Positions 1 to 5,593 of a stretch of 7,760 bases of DNA are shown piece by piece. How positions within the stretch are numbered: the stretch's first letter is position 1; every line of letters starts with the position of its first letter. The position numbers were made by a program, and so were the translations under genes. Location of the stretch: positions 1-7,760 of the forward strand of contig JBDREW010000018.1 in NCBI GenBank assembly GCA_043819385.1, in the 5' to 3' direction. The notes under the pieces were generated by a model, which worked only from the letters and a program-made list of their open reading frames with translations, was not told the DNA's origin and searched no databases. Origin of the DNA: JBDREW01 sp043819385 (GTDB lineage Bacteria > Patescibacteriota > Minisyncoccia > Minisyncoccales > GWA2-38-27).

Positions 1-1
1 T

Positions 2-136
2 ACTTCAAAGAACACACAACAAAGACTAAAATTAAAACTTTTACGCAAACATTATGGACAGATAATTGCTAATCAAGCTATACTAAAACAACAAACTATT
101 CTACTACCTAATTTGTCCGAAATGTGCGTTAATTAA
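2..136 (+). CDS. Possible C-terminal end of an unidentified protein (partial, left-truncated)
   Basis: One reading frame is open from the left edge of the window for 44 codons to a TAA at 134-136. The encoded tail contains the stretches LKLLRKHYGQIIANQAIL and LLPNLSEMCVN, which read like ordinary soluble, basic-to-hydrophobic protein sequence. I do not recognise the family. The stop lies 8 bases before the TTGACA hexamer of the next gene, which fits a gene end followed by a new promoter. Against it, a 44-codon open frame can occur by chance in AT-rich DNA, and no start or domain is visible, so this is a tentative call. Confidence 0.3.
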   Translation, partial: TSKNTQQRLKLKLLRKHYGQIIANQAILKQQTILLPNLSEMCVN

Positions 137-143
137 CTATAAA

Positions 144-172
144 TTGACAAAACAAAAAATGTGTTGTAATGT
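144..172 (+). promoter_or_regulatory. Sigma-70-type promoter of the PEP-CTERM gene
   Basis: A perfect -35 hexamer TTGACA (144-149) is followed, after a 17-bp spacer, by TAATGT (167-172). The latter keeps the key T1, A2 and T6 bases of the -10 box. A second AT-rich option, TTATAT at 172-177, would give a poor 22-bp spacing. Transcription would start near 179, giving a leader of about 58 bases before the ATG at 237. Confidence 0.6.
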
Positions 173-186
173 TATATTTGTAAATA

Positions 187-210
187 AACTTGATGTTCAA
201 GTTTAACTTG
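187..210 (+). promoter_or_regulatory. Operator-like triple half-site (overlapping inverted repeats)
   Basis: Three copies of one 6-7 bp half-site alternate in orientation: AACTTGA (187-193), TCAAGTT (197-203) and AACTTG (205-210). The first two form a perfect 7-bp inverted repeat with a 3-nt centre. The second and third form a perfect 6-bp inverted repeat around a single T. The block lies just downstream of the predicted transcription start and upstream of the SD at 224-230. It could be a repressor-binding site or alternative hairpins in the mRNA leader. The binding protein is unknown. Confidence 0.4.
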
Positions 211-236
211 GTTCTTTCACAAAAAGGAGAGTTGAG

Positions 237-977
237 ATGAAGAAGTTAATTGTGAGTTTGGTTGTTCTGTTTGTTCTGGTGTTTGGTGTCAATTCGGTTA
301 AGGCAGAGGCAATTGTTATAGATGATTTTAATAATTATACTAATGGTTCAATCGTTGGACAAGGTGGTTGGCAAAGCGCTAGTTTTTATGGTGACCGTTT
401 CGCTGTTCAGGATAATATAATGTTTGAAGGAGCAAAAGCATTGTATTGTACTTCCGCTTCCGATAATGTGATTGTTAAAACAGGAACTCCGCTTCCAAAT
501 GGGTTGCAGGTTTTCTATCTTAAAACTGAAAATAGGGAAAACTGGACTGGTGGTAAGGTGGAATTTAGACTCTTGAATAGTTCAGGGTGGCCCCCTGACG
601 ATCTTCTTCGCGTTGATTTTAAGCAGGACGGCACCGTAAGCTTTTTAAAGGGCAGGGAGGTTGAAGTAGATTTTGCGACCTTTAACGACAACGAATGGAC
701 AAAGCTCGAGATGGAGTGGCGCGCAAATGATTCAAAGGCAAGGTATAGAGTGAACGATGAAAATTGGACGGATTGGTATGGAGGCTACACTTCTACTTTT
801 ACTTTCTTTGATAGAGTCGGAATTGAATTTGAGCTTGATGGTGGCTCTGGAGGCGTATATATCGATACTTTAGGAGTCAATTCAATCCCAGAACCTTCAA
901 CATTTATAATGTTAGTTATTGGAACAATAGGATTAATTCTTTTTATTTTTTTTTCGTCGCAGATAATAAACCAATAA
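237..977 (+). CDS. Secreted PEP-CTERM domain protein with a jelly-roll-like body; C-terminal tail altered by a T9 tract
   Basis: The protein has 246 residues. It starts with a Sec signal peptide (MKK, a hydrophobic core at about 4-17, and a likely cut after Ala23 in VKA|EA). The middle (about 25-212) is rich in beta-strand, Trp and Asp. It opens with DDFNNYTNGSIVGQGGW and resembles concanavalin/LamG-like folds of secreted proteins, but no catalytic residues can be assigned. The C-terminus has the PEP-CTERM sorting signal: PEPST at 218-222, then a hydrophobic helix. In known members (exosortase substrates exported to the surface or EPS) a short Arg-rich tail ends the protein. Here the frame ends SSQIINQ instead. 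Removing one T from the T9 run at 946-954 would give FFRRR and a TAA at 964-966, a 242-residue canonical tail. The start is supported by AAGGAGA at 224-230, six bases before the ATG. GC is higher than in the downstream operon. The ligand or function is unknown. Confidence 0.85.
   Translation: MKKLIVSLVVLFVLVFGVNSVKAEAIVIDDFNNYTNGSIVGQGGWQSASFYGDRFAVQDNIMFEGAKALYCTSASDNVIVKTGTPLPNGLQVFYLKTENRENWTGGKVEFRLLNSSGWPPDDLLRVDFKQDGTVSFLKGREVEVDFATFNDNEWTKLEMEWRANDSKARYRVNDENWTDWYGGYTSTFTFFDRVGIEFELDGGSGGVYIDTLGVNSIPEPSTFIMLVIGTIGLILFIFFSSQIINQ
946..954 (+). repeat. T9 homopolymer at the PEP-CTERM tail
   Basis: Nine consecutive T residues sit where the hydrophobic helix of the PEP-CTERM signal meets its expected basic tail. 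In the printed frame the following codons read TCG TCG CAG (Ser-Ser-Gln). Skipping one T gives CGT CGC AGA TAA (Arg-Arg-Arg-stop). The tract is a likely site of sequencing error, slippage during replication, or transcriptional slippage. Confidence 0.8.
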
Positions 978-988
978 ATCAATTAATC

Positions 989-1021
989 AAAGTACTTGAA
1001 TAAATATTCAAGTACTTTTTG
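989..1021 (+). terminator. Strong rho-independent terminator after the PEP-CTERM gene
   Basis: A perfect 14-bp inverted repeat pairs 989-1002 with 1005-1018. It has a 2-nt AA centre (in practice a loop of about four) and is followed directly by a T-rich tail (TTTTTGTTTTTG). It starts 11 bases after the TAA. The opposite strand lacks a T-run, so it terminates rightward transcription only. It isolates the PEP-CTERM gene from the AT-rich operon that follows. Confidence 0.9.
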
Positions 1022-1056
1022 TTTTTGTCTTATTTTAGCTTACCCTTTTTTAAAAT

Positions 1057-1078
1057 AAACTATCCTTGAAAATAGTTT
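1057..1078 (+). promoter_or_regulatory. Dyad upstream of the lexA-like gene, candidate autoregulatory operator
   Basis: AAACTAT (1057-1063) and ATAGTTT (1072-1078) form a perfect 7-bp inverted repeat around an 8-bp centre, CCTTGAAA. It lies 52 bases upstream of the repressor start. It does not match the E. coli (CTGT-N8-ACAG) or Gram-positive (GAAC-N4-GTTC) SOS boxes, though the 8-bp spacing is the same as in the E. coli box. LexA proteins normally bind their own promoter, so this dyad is the best visible candidate operator. That assignment is inference. Confidence 0.35.
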
Positions 1079-1094
1079 TCCACAATTAAAACTC

Positions 1095-1123
1095 TTGTAA
1101 AAATAAAAGGTCGGGTATAAAAT
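1095..1123 (+). promoter_or_regulatory. Putative promoter of the defence operon, possibly giving a leaderless mRNA
   Basis: TTGTAA (1095-1100) and TAAAAT (1118-1123) are spaced by 17 bp. The sequence TATAAAAT (1116-1123) is the most -10-like stretch in this gap. A start 6-7 bases downstream would fall at or next to the ATG at 1130. This would make the message leaderless and agrees with the absence of any Shine-Dalgarno before that ATG. A weaker alternative -35, TTGAAA, lies inside the dyad at 1066-1071. Confidence 0.4.
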
Positions 1124-1129
1124 AAAGTA

Positions 1130-1771
1130 ATGAAAAGAGAGAGAATAACAAAAAGACAAAAGGAACTTCTTTTTATTCTTTATGAATATATAAAAGAAGA
1201 AGGTTACCCGCCAACCTTTCAAGAGATGAAAGATCGTCTTAATGTATATTCTAATCAATCAATTATCGATCTTTTAGAAAAACTTAAAAATAATAATTTT
1301 ATAAAAAGAAATAATTCAGCAGCTCGTGGAATTTCAATTTTACCACTTGGCTATAAAGTTTTAGGAAAACCATCGCTTGTTGCTTTTCTTGGTGTTACAA
1401 GTGCTGGTGCTCCTATTGAAGCAGTTGAAATTCCTGGAGAATGGGAAGAAGTTTCTCATGATTTATCAAAATTTAAAAATGATGTTTTTCTTTTAAAAAT
1501 ATCTGGAGATTCAATGATAAATGCTGGCATTGATGATAATGATGTTGTTTTAGTAAAAAGTCAAAAAGAATTTGTTTCTGGAGATGTTGTTTTAGCTCAA
1601 ATTAGAGATGAATCAACAATTAAAAGATTTATTTCTGATGATAAGCCACCTTTTGTATATCTTAAACCAGAAAATCCAAAATATGATAATATAGTTTTTA
1701 ATGAAGAAATGGAAATGAAAGGAAAAGTAATTTCTGTTTTAAAAAATGGTTATTGGAAATCAATTAAGTAA
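1130..1771 (+). CDS. lexA: LexA-type transcriptional repressor with S24 self-cleavage domain
   Basis: This 213-residue protein has the normal LexA length and layout. Residues 5-70 form the winged-helix DNA-binding domain: TKRQKELLFILYEYI, then the typical EEGYPPTFQEM segment, a recognition region around 40-55, and a wing at 58-70. Residues about 82-210 form the S24 peptidase fold. The Ala92-Gly93 cleavage site lies in TSAGAP, the nucleophile Ser128 in SGDSM and the general-base Lys165 in STIKRF. All three are intact, so RecA-stimulated self-cleavage is expected. It would act as a dimer on operator DNA and be inactivated on DNA damage. No SD precedes the ATG. The next gene begins 19 bases after its stop with no promoter visible, so the repressor appears to head the restriction operon. 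It may be the genomic SOS regulator or a dedicated operon regulator; the sequence alone does not decide. Confidence 0.9.
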   Translation: MKRERITKRQKELLFILYEYIKEEGYPPTFQEMKDRLNVYSNQSIIDLLEKLKNNNFIKRNNSAARGISILPLGYKVLGKPSLVAFLGVTSAGAPIEAVEIPGEWEEVSHDLSKFKNDVFLLKISGDSMINAGIDDNDVVLVKSQKEFVSGDVVLAQIRDESTIKRFISDDKPPFVYLKPENPKYDNIVFNEEMEMKGKVISVLKNGYWKSIK

Positions 1772-1782
1772 TTAAAATTAAT
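1769..1782 (+). repeat. Leader motif copy 1 (TAATTAAAATTAAT)
   Basis: This 14-mer begins at the stop codon of the repressor gene and ends 8 bases before the ATG of the RM gene. An identical 14-mer occupies the same kind of position before the mrr-like gene (5571-5584). There is no SD at either start, so the motif may be an A/U-rich translation-initiation element. In such AT-rich DNA, chance cannot be excluded. Confidence 0.5.
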
Positions 1783-1790
1783 TAAATATT

Positions 1791-3746
1791 ATGCCTACTC
1801 AAAAAATTAGCAAAACAAAAGAAATAATTAGTAAAGTTTTTGGTGATGAAGAAGTCGCTTATGGATTAAAAGAGTTTGAAAATATTGATTTAGAAAAAAC
1901 TTTAAAAATTATTGAACAAGAAAAAGGCAAATTTTACATTGAAGATAAAAAATCAAAAAAATTAAGGTTGGTTTTTGATGAAGAGAAACAAAAGGGAAGA
2001 CCTGAAGAAATTATCCGTCAACTTTGGCTTTTCAAATTAAATGATTATTATAAATATCCATTTGATAGAATAGATGTTGAGAAAAGTATTCATTTTGGAA
2101 GAGAAATACATACTAAAGCAGCTGATATTATTATTTATAAGAAAGATAAAATAACACCATATATTATTATTGAAGTTAAGAGTCCAAATGAAAAAAAAGG
2201 AATAGAACAGCTAAAAAGTTATCTTTCAGCTGAAGGTTCAGAAATAGGAGTTTGGTCAAACGGTATAGGTAGAGTAGTATTATATCGTCCTTATCCAAAA
2301 GAATTTCAAGATTCATTAAGTGATATACCAAAAGCTGACCAAACTATTGATGATTTATTTGAAGTTAAAAAGATTTGGGATAATTTGAATCCAAAATTTA
2401 ATTTTGTTGATATTATTAAGCGAATTGAAGAGATAGCTCTTGCTGGCTCTGGGGCAAATGTTTTTGAAGAAATATTTAAAATTATTTATGCCAAATTATA
2501 TGATGAAAAACTTGCCAGAGAACAGCGAGAAAATCAAGAGGTAATTTTTAGAAAATATAGAGATCCAGAAAAAACATATGAAGTAATTAATGATCAATTA
2601 TTTAAAAAAGCTATTAAAGAATGGCCAGATACTTTTGAATCTTCAGATAAAATTAGATTATCTCCAGATAGATTAAATACTTGTATTCCTTTTTTAGAAG
2701 ATTATCGTCTTTTTGAAATAGGTCAAGGAGAATTAGAAATTATTGATAGTGCTTTTGAATATTTAATTACCGAAGTTTCAAAAGGTAAGAAGGGGCAGTA
2801 TTTCACACCTCGTCATGTTGTTAAAATGTGTGTGAAAATGATGAATCCAAAGTTAGATGAATCTATAATTGATATAGCATGTGGCAGTGGAGGTTTTCTT
2901 TTACATACTATGTATTATGTCTGGGAAAATTTAAAAACAAAGGATGCTAAAAAAGGATATGCTTCAAAATATCTTTTTGGTCTTGATTTTGATGATAATA
3001 TGCGTCGCATCTCTCAAGCATTAATGCTTATCGCTGGAGATGGACGTCATCACATTTTCAAACGGAATGCTCTTGATGCCAGAGACTGGCAAGGAACTGA
3101 AAGTGAAGATGCAAGAGTAGCTTTAAGGCCTTTTTTAGCAAAATTAGAAAGTTCGTCTGATACAAGAGATAATGAGTTAACTTATAAGTATTTAGATTTT
3201 GATATTTTGCTTACAAATCCTCCTTTTGCTGGAGAAAATCCTGATCAAGGATTGCTTCGTCAATATGAATTAGCCAAAAAAAATGGAAAGTTAAAAAATA
3301 ATGTTGAAAGGCATATTCTTTTTATTGAAAGATCTCTTGATGTTGTTCGTCCTGGTGGTAGGTTGGCAATAGTTTTACCTCAAGGCGTTTTTAATAATAC
3401 AAATATGCAGTATATTCGTGAATGGCTTTTTGAAAAAGCAAGAATTTTAGCAGTTGTGGGATTACATGGAAATAGCTTTAAGCCACATACAGGAACAAAA
3501 ACTAGTGTTTTATTTCTTCAAAAATGGTCAGAAAAAAACAAGCCATCAAAAGATTATCCAATTTTTATGGCTACATCTAAAAAAGCAGGTAAAGATAATT
3601 CAGGAGATTATGTTTATAAAAAAGATGAGAAAGGAAATATTATTACAAATCACAGAGGCAGAAAAACATTAGATCATGATCTTGATGAAATAGCAGAAGA
3701 ATTTATTAAATTTGCCAAAAATCAAAAATTTGATTTTTGGAGATAG
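1791..3746 (+). CDS. Restriction-modification fusion protein: HSDR_N-like nuclease domain plus Type I-class N6-adenine methyltransferase
   Basis: The protein has 651 residues. The N-terminal part (about 65-170) is a PD-(D/E)xK nuclease fold like the N-terminus of HsdR: Asp112 in AADIII, Glu128-x-Lys130 in IIEVKSP, and a QxxxY motif at Gln140-Tyr144. The rest (about 200-650) is an HsdM-type gamma methyltransferase. It has a helical region, GQYFTP (335-340), SAM-binding motif I DIACGSGGF (361-369) and catalytic NPPF (476-479). It would methylate adenine at sites chosen by the specificity subunit encoded downstream, and probably cleave unmodified DNA itself. Separate Type I HsdM proteins usually lack the nuclease part, and no helicase HsdR (about 1000 residues) is present here. 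The arrangement therefore resembles BcgI-like Type IIB/IIG enzymes. An alternative is that the nuclease domain is regulatory or that an HsdR lies elsewhere. The ATG has no SD. The gene's last bases contain the GGAG serving the next ORF. Confidence 0.88.
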   Translation: MPTQKISKTKEIISKVFGDEEVAYGLKEFENIDLEKTLKIIEQEKGKFYIEDKKSKKLRLVFDEEKQKGRPEEIIRQLWLFKLNDYYKYPFDRIDVEKSIHFGREIHTKAADIIIYKKDKITPYIIIEVKSPNEKKGIEQLKSYLSAEGSEIGVWSNGIGRVVLYRPYPKEFQDSLSDIPKADQTIDDLFEVKKIWDNLNPKFNFVDIIKRIEEIALAGSGANVFEEIFKIIYAKLYDEKLAREQRENQEVIFRKYRDPEKTYEVINDQLFKKAIKEWPDTFESSDKIRLSPDRLNTCIPFLEDYRLFEIGQGELEIIDSAFEYLITEVSKGKKGQYFTPRHVVKMCVKMMNPKLDESIIDIACGSGGFLLHTMYYVWENLKTKDAKKGYASKYLFGLDFDDNMRRISQALMLIAGDGRHHIFKRNALDARDWQGTESEDARVALRPFLAKLESSSDTRDNELTYKYLDFDILLTNPPFAGENPDQGLLRQYELAKKNGKLKNNVERHILFIERSLDVVRPGGRLAIVLPQGVFNNTNMQYIREWLFEKARILAVVGLHGNSFKPHTGTKTSVLFLQKWSEKNKPSKDYPIFMATSKKAGKDNSGDYVYKKDEKGNIITNHRGRKTLDHDLDEIAEEFIKFAKNQKFDFWR

Positions 3747-3751
3747 AAATT

Positions 3752-4093
3752 ATGTATTTTTTTGATATATCTATTATTTCAAATTTTCTCTCGATAGAAC
3801 TTATATGGAAAATTATTTCTTGGTTTTATAAAACCTTTTTTAATCAACCATTATATAATTATTCAGGAAACCAAGTTTTTATTTTTGGTTCAAATAGATT
3901 CGTTGGATGTCCAAATATTTTAACAATAAACGATAAGCCGATAATTAAGGTTGATGCGTTAGGTAAGAGACTTTACTTAAGTACTGATTTTTATGATAGA
4001 GATGGTAGATTGGTAATTAAGATAGTTAGAAATAAAATAAAATTAAACAAAGATAACGTTTTTAAAATTGAAGAATGGAAGAGAAAAAAATAA
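3752..4093 (+). CDS. Uncharacterised protein between the RM and S genes, probable N-terminal part of a frame-split gene
   Basis: The frame encodes 113 residues and begins five bases after the RM stop. I chose the ATG at 3752 rather than an in-frame TTG at 3737, because GGAG at 3739-3742 lies nine bases upstream of the ATG. Residues about 7-30 are hydrophobic and aromatic (FLSIELIWKIISWFY), possibly a membrane-associated helix. Residues about 40-113 alternate hydrophobic and polar residues with repeated turn motifs (TINDKPIIKVD, DRDGRLVIKIV), suggesting a small beta-rich domain. The frame ends at TAA 4091-4093, right after an A7 run. A -1 shift there continues into the next ORF and gives about 156 residues whose second half has the same beta-strand-like style. 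I do not recognise a characterised family. Genes placed between M and S subunits in RM operons are often accessory or anti-phage, but that does not assign a function here. Confidence 0.6.
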   Translation: MYFFDISIISNFLSIELIWKIISWFYKTFFNQPLYNYSGNQVFIFGSNRFVGCPNILTINDKPIIKVDALGKRLYLSTDFYDRDGRLVIKIVRNKIKLNKDNVFKIEEWKRKK

Positions 4094-4221
4094 AAATAAT
4101 TAATCAATTTAATGAACCAATTGAAATAATCGCTCATAAAACAGGGGAGATAGAATTGAATGGTGTTTTTTATATTGGTAAACAAAAGATTGAAGCAAAT
4201 CAAAATGGATTAAGAATATGA
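4075..4221 (+). CDS. Small ORF overlapping both neighbours; probable C-terminal part of the preceding frame-split gene
   Basis: A 48-codon frame runs from ATG 4075 to TGA 4219-4221. It overlaps the preceding ORF by 19 bases and the specificity gene by four (ATGA at 4218-4221). The product carries KIIN, NEPIEIIAHKTGEIELNGVFYIGKQKIEANQNG and ends LRI, with beta-strand and turn spacing like the end of the previous ORF. It has no convincing SD of its own. The best reading is that it is the C-terminal 43 residues of the preceding protein, reached by a -1 shift at A7 (4084-4090). It then couples to hsdS through the four-base overlap. Independent translation from ATG 4075 is the alternative. Confidence 0.5.
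   Translation: MEEKKIKIINQFNEPIEIIAHKTGEIELNGVFYIGKQKIEANQNGLRI
4084..4090 (+). other. A7 tract, candidate -1 frameshift or indel site
   Basis: The zero frame reads AGA AAA AAA TAA. The heptamer A AAA AAA is a known kind of slippery sequence for -1 frameshifting and for polymerase slippage. A -1 shift reads ATA AAA ATA ATT after the run and stays open to 4219. A genomic run of eight A would give the same fusion. No clear downstream stimulatory hairpin was seen, which slightly favours slippage, an indel or sequencing error over a classical programmed ribosomal shift. Confidence 0.5.
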
Positions 4222-5573
4222 TTACTTATTCAATAATTCAAAAATCTAAATTGAAAGGAGCTTTGAGAATAGATGCTGAATATTATCAGCCAGAATATTT
4301 GAGTAATGAACAAAAAATTAAGAATTATAAAACTATATTTATTGGAGATATAGCGGATATTGTATATGGAACTACTCCTACTGGTGGAGTTTTTGAAAAA
4401 GATGGAGTGCCATTTATAAGATCTCAGAATTTTTTAGATAATTTAATTGATGATTCTAAATTAGTTTTTTGTAAAAAAGATTTTCATATACAAAATAAAA
4501 AATCAAATATTATTCCAGGCGATATTTTATTCGCTGTAGTCGGTGCTACAATAGGTAAATTAGCAATTGTTCAAGGTAAGATTAAAGAAGGTAATATAAA
4601 TCAAAATATAGCTAGAGTTAGAATAAAAAATGAGATGTTTAATCCTTATTTTATAGGTCTTTTTTTTGCTTCTAATTTTGGTCAATTGCAGATATTAAGA
4701 ATGATAACTGGAAATGCTCAGCCGTATTTAAATTCTGATCAGATTAAATTTTTTATTGTTCCGAATATAGATATAAAAAAGCAAAATAAAATAGTAGAAG
4801 ATTTTAAAAAGATAGAAAATTATTTAGAAAAATCAAAATCTTTATATTCTCAAGCAGAAAATCTATTTTTAGAAAAATTAGAATTAAAAGATTTTGGAAT
4901 AAAGGAAAATTTATTTTCTATTGTTAATCTTTCTGATGTAAAATTTGCTAATCGTATTGATGCTGAATATTTTCAAAAGAAATATAATGAATTGATATCA
5001 AAAATAAAAAATAAAAAATCAAAATTATTAGGAGATTTAGTTTTATTTAAAAAAGGAATTGAAGTGGGGAATAATGAATATCAGGAGAATGGAAAGCCTT
5101 TTATAAGAGTTAGTAATATCTCAAAAAATGAACAAAATAGAGGAGAAACAAAATTTTTAAAAGAAGAATTATATAAAAAATTAAAAGATGATTTTGAGCC
5201 GAGAGAGGGAGAAATTTTATTAACGAAAGATGCAACACCAGGTATTGCGTATTTTCTTAAAGAACCAATTAATGGAATAATTTCAAGTGGAGTTTTGAGA
5301 TTAAAATTAAAAGAAAAAATTAATCCAGAATATTTAACTTTAGTTTTAAATTCAATTATTGGACAAATGCAGATGGAGCGTGATACAGGAGGTTCAATAA
5401 TAATTCATTGGAGACCAGAACAAATTAATAGAATTGTAATTCCAATTTTATCAAAAAATATTCAAGAAAAAATCGCTGATTTAGTTAAAAAATCTCATAG
5501 TGCAAGAAAAAAAGTTAAGCAATTATTAGAACAAGCGAAACAAAAAGTTGAAACTTTAATTGAAAATAAATAA
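4218..5573 (+). CDS. hsdS: Type I-class restriction-modification specificity subunit (HsdS) with two target-recognition domains
   Basis: The 451-residue length is normal for an HsdS with two target-recognition domains (TRDs). The two halves repeat the same plan. RIDAEYYQ at 17-24 matches RIDAEYFQ at 247-254. FIGDIADIVYG (41-51) pairs with LLGDLVLFKKG (270-280), and VPFIRSQN (64-71) with KPFIRVSN (293-300). Each TRD then has a GDILFAVVGATIG or GEILLTKDATPGI core and a late INQN/IARVRI or SSGVLRLKL strand. Coiled-coil helices follow at about 186-222 and 412-450. These spacers set the distance between the two half-sites of a bipartite target. It would guide the RM fusion to methylate and cut. 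Its start overlaps the preceding stop as ATGA, so translation is probably coupled. The recognition sequence cannot be read from the protein. Confidence 0.88.
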   Translation: MITYSIIQKSKLKGALRIDAEYYQPEYLSNEQKIKNYKTIFIGDIADIVYGTTPTGGVFEKDGVPFIRSQNFLDNLIDDSKLVFCKKDFHIQNKKSNIIPGDILFAVVGATIGKLAIVQGKIKEGNINQNIARVRIKNEMFNPYFIGLFFASNFGQLQILRMITGNAQPYLNSDQIKFFIVPNIDIKKQNKIVEDFKKIENYLEKSKSLYSQAENLFLEKLELKDFGIKENLFSIVNLSDVKFANRIDAEYFQKKYNELISKIKNKKSKLLGDLVLFKKGIEVGNNEYQENGKPFIRVSNISKNEQNRGETKFLKEELYKKLKDDFEPREGEILLTKDATPGIAYFLKEPINGIISSGVLRLKLKEKINPEYLTLVLNSIIGQMQMERDTGGSIIIHWRPEQINRIVIPILSKNIQEKIADLVKKSHSARKKVKQLLEQAKQKVETLIENK

Positions 5574-5584
5574 TTAAAATTAAT
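5571..5584 (+). repeat. Leader motif copy 2 (TAATTAAAATTAAT)
   Basis: This is identical to 1769-1782, again beginning at the stop codon of the upstream gene and ending nine bases before the ATG of the next. The following bases, AATAAAATT, resemble TAAATATT in copy 1. It probably marks the non-SD initiation region of the mrr-like gene. Confidence 0.5.
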
Positions 5585-5593
5585 AATAAAATT

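Noticed and set aside
55..70. Sigma-54-like site: TGG at 55-57 and TTGCT at 66-70 with ten bases between GG and GC. Some PEP-CTERM genes are sigma-54 controlled.
   Set aside because: The CAC of the -24 element is not matched, the site is about 165 bases from the ATG and may lie in an upstream coding frame, and a good sigma-70 promoter lies closer.
128..137. Perfect 10-bp palindrome GTTAATTAAC upstream of the TTGACA box.
   Set aside because: It is made almost only of A and T in AT-rich DNA and covers a possible stop codon; nothing else supports an operator.
785..982. Minus-strand open frame of 65 codons opposite the PEP-CTERM gene.
   Set aside because: It is antisense to a well-supported gene, has no recognisable domain and no start signal.
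1109..1122. GTCGGGTATAAAA before lexA resembles the GTCGGG-RTTTTAGG core of the two direct repeats.
   Set aside because: Only six to eight bases match and the hairpin part is absent, so it is not a third repeat copy.
1040..1258. Minus-strand open frame of 72 codons covering the lexA promoter and start.
   Set aside because: Its product is Phe/Tyr/Lys-rich low-complexity sequence expected from the complement of A-rich coding DNA, and lexA itself is solid.
3454..3672. 72-codon plus-strand frame inside the RM fusion gene.
   Set aside because: It lies in another frame within the conserved methyltransferase region and has no SD or domain.
3737..3751. Alternative TTG start for the ORF after the RM gene.
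   Set aside because: It would overlap the RM gene, has no SD of its own, and the ATG at 3752 has GGAG at a suitable distance.
3991..4203. Minus-strand frame of 70 codons across the split-gene region.
   Set aside because: It is hydrophobic low-complexity sequence antisense to the coding frames, with no start signal.
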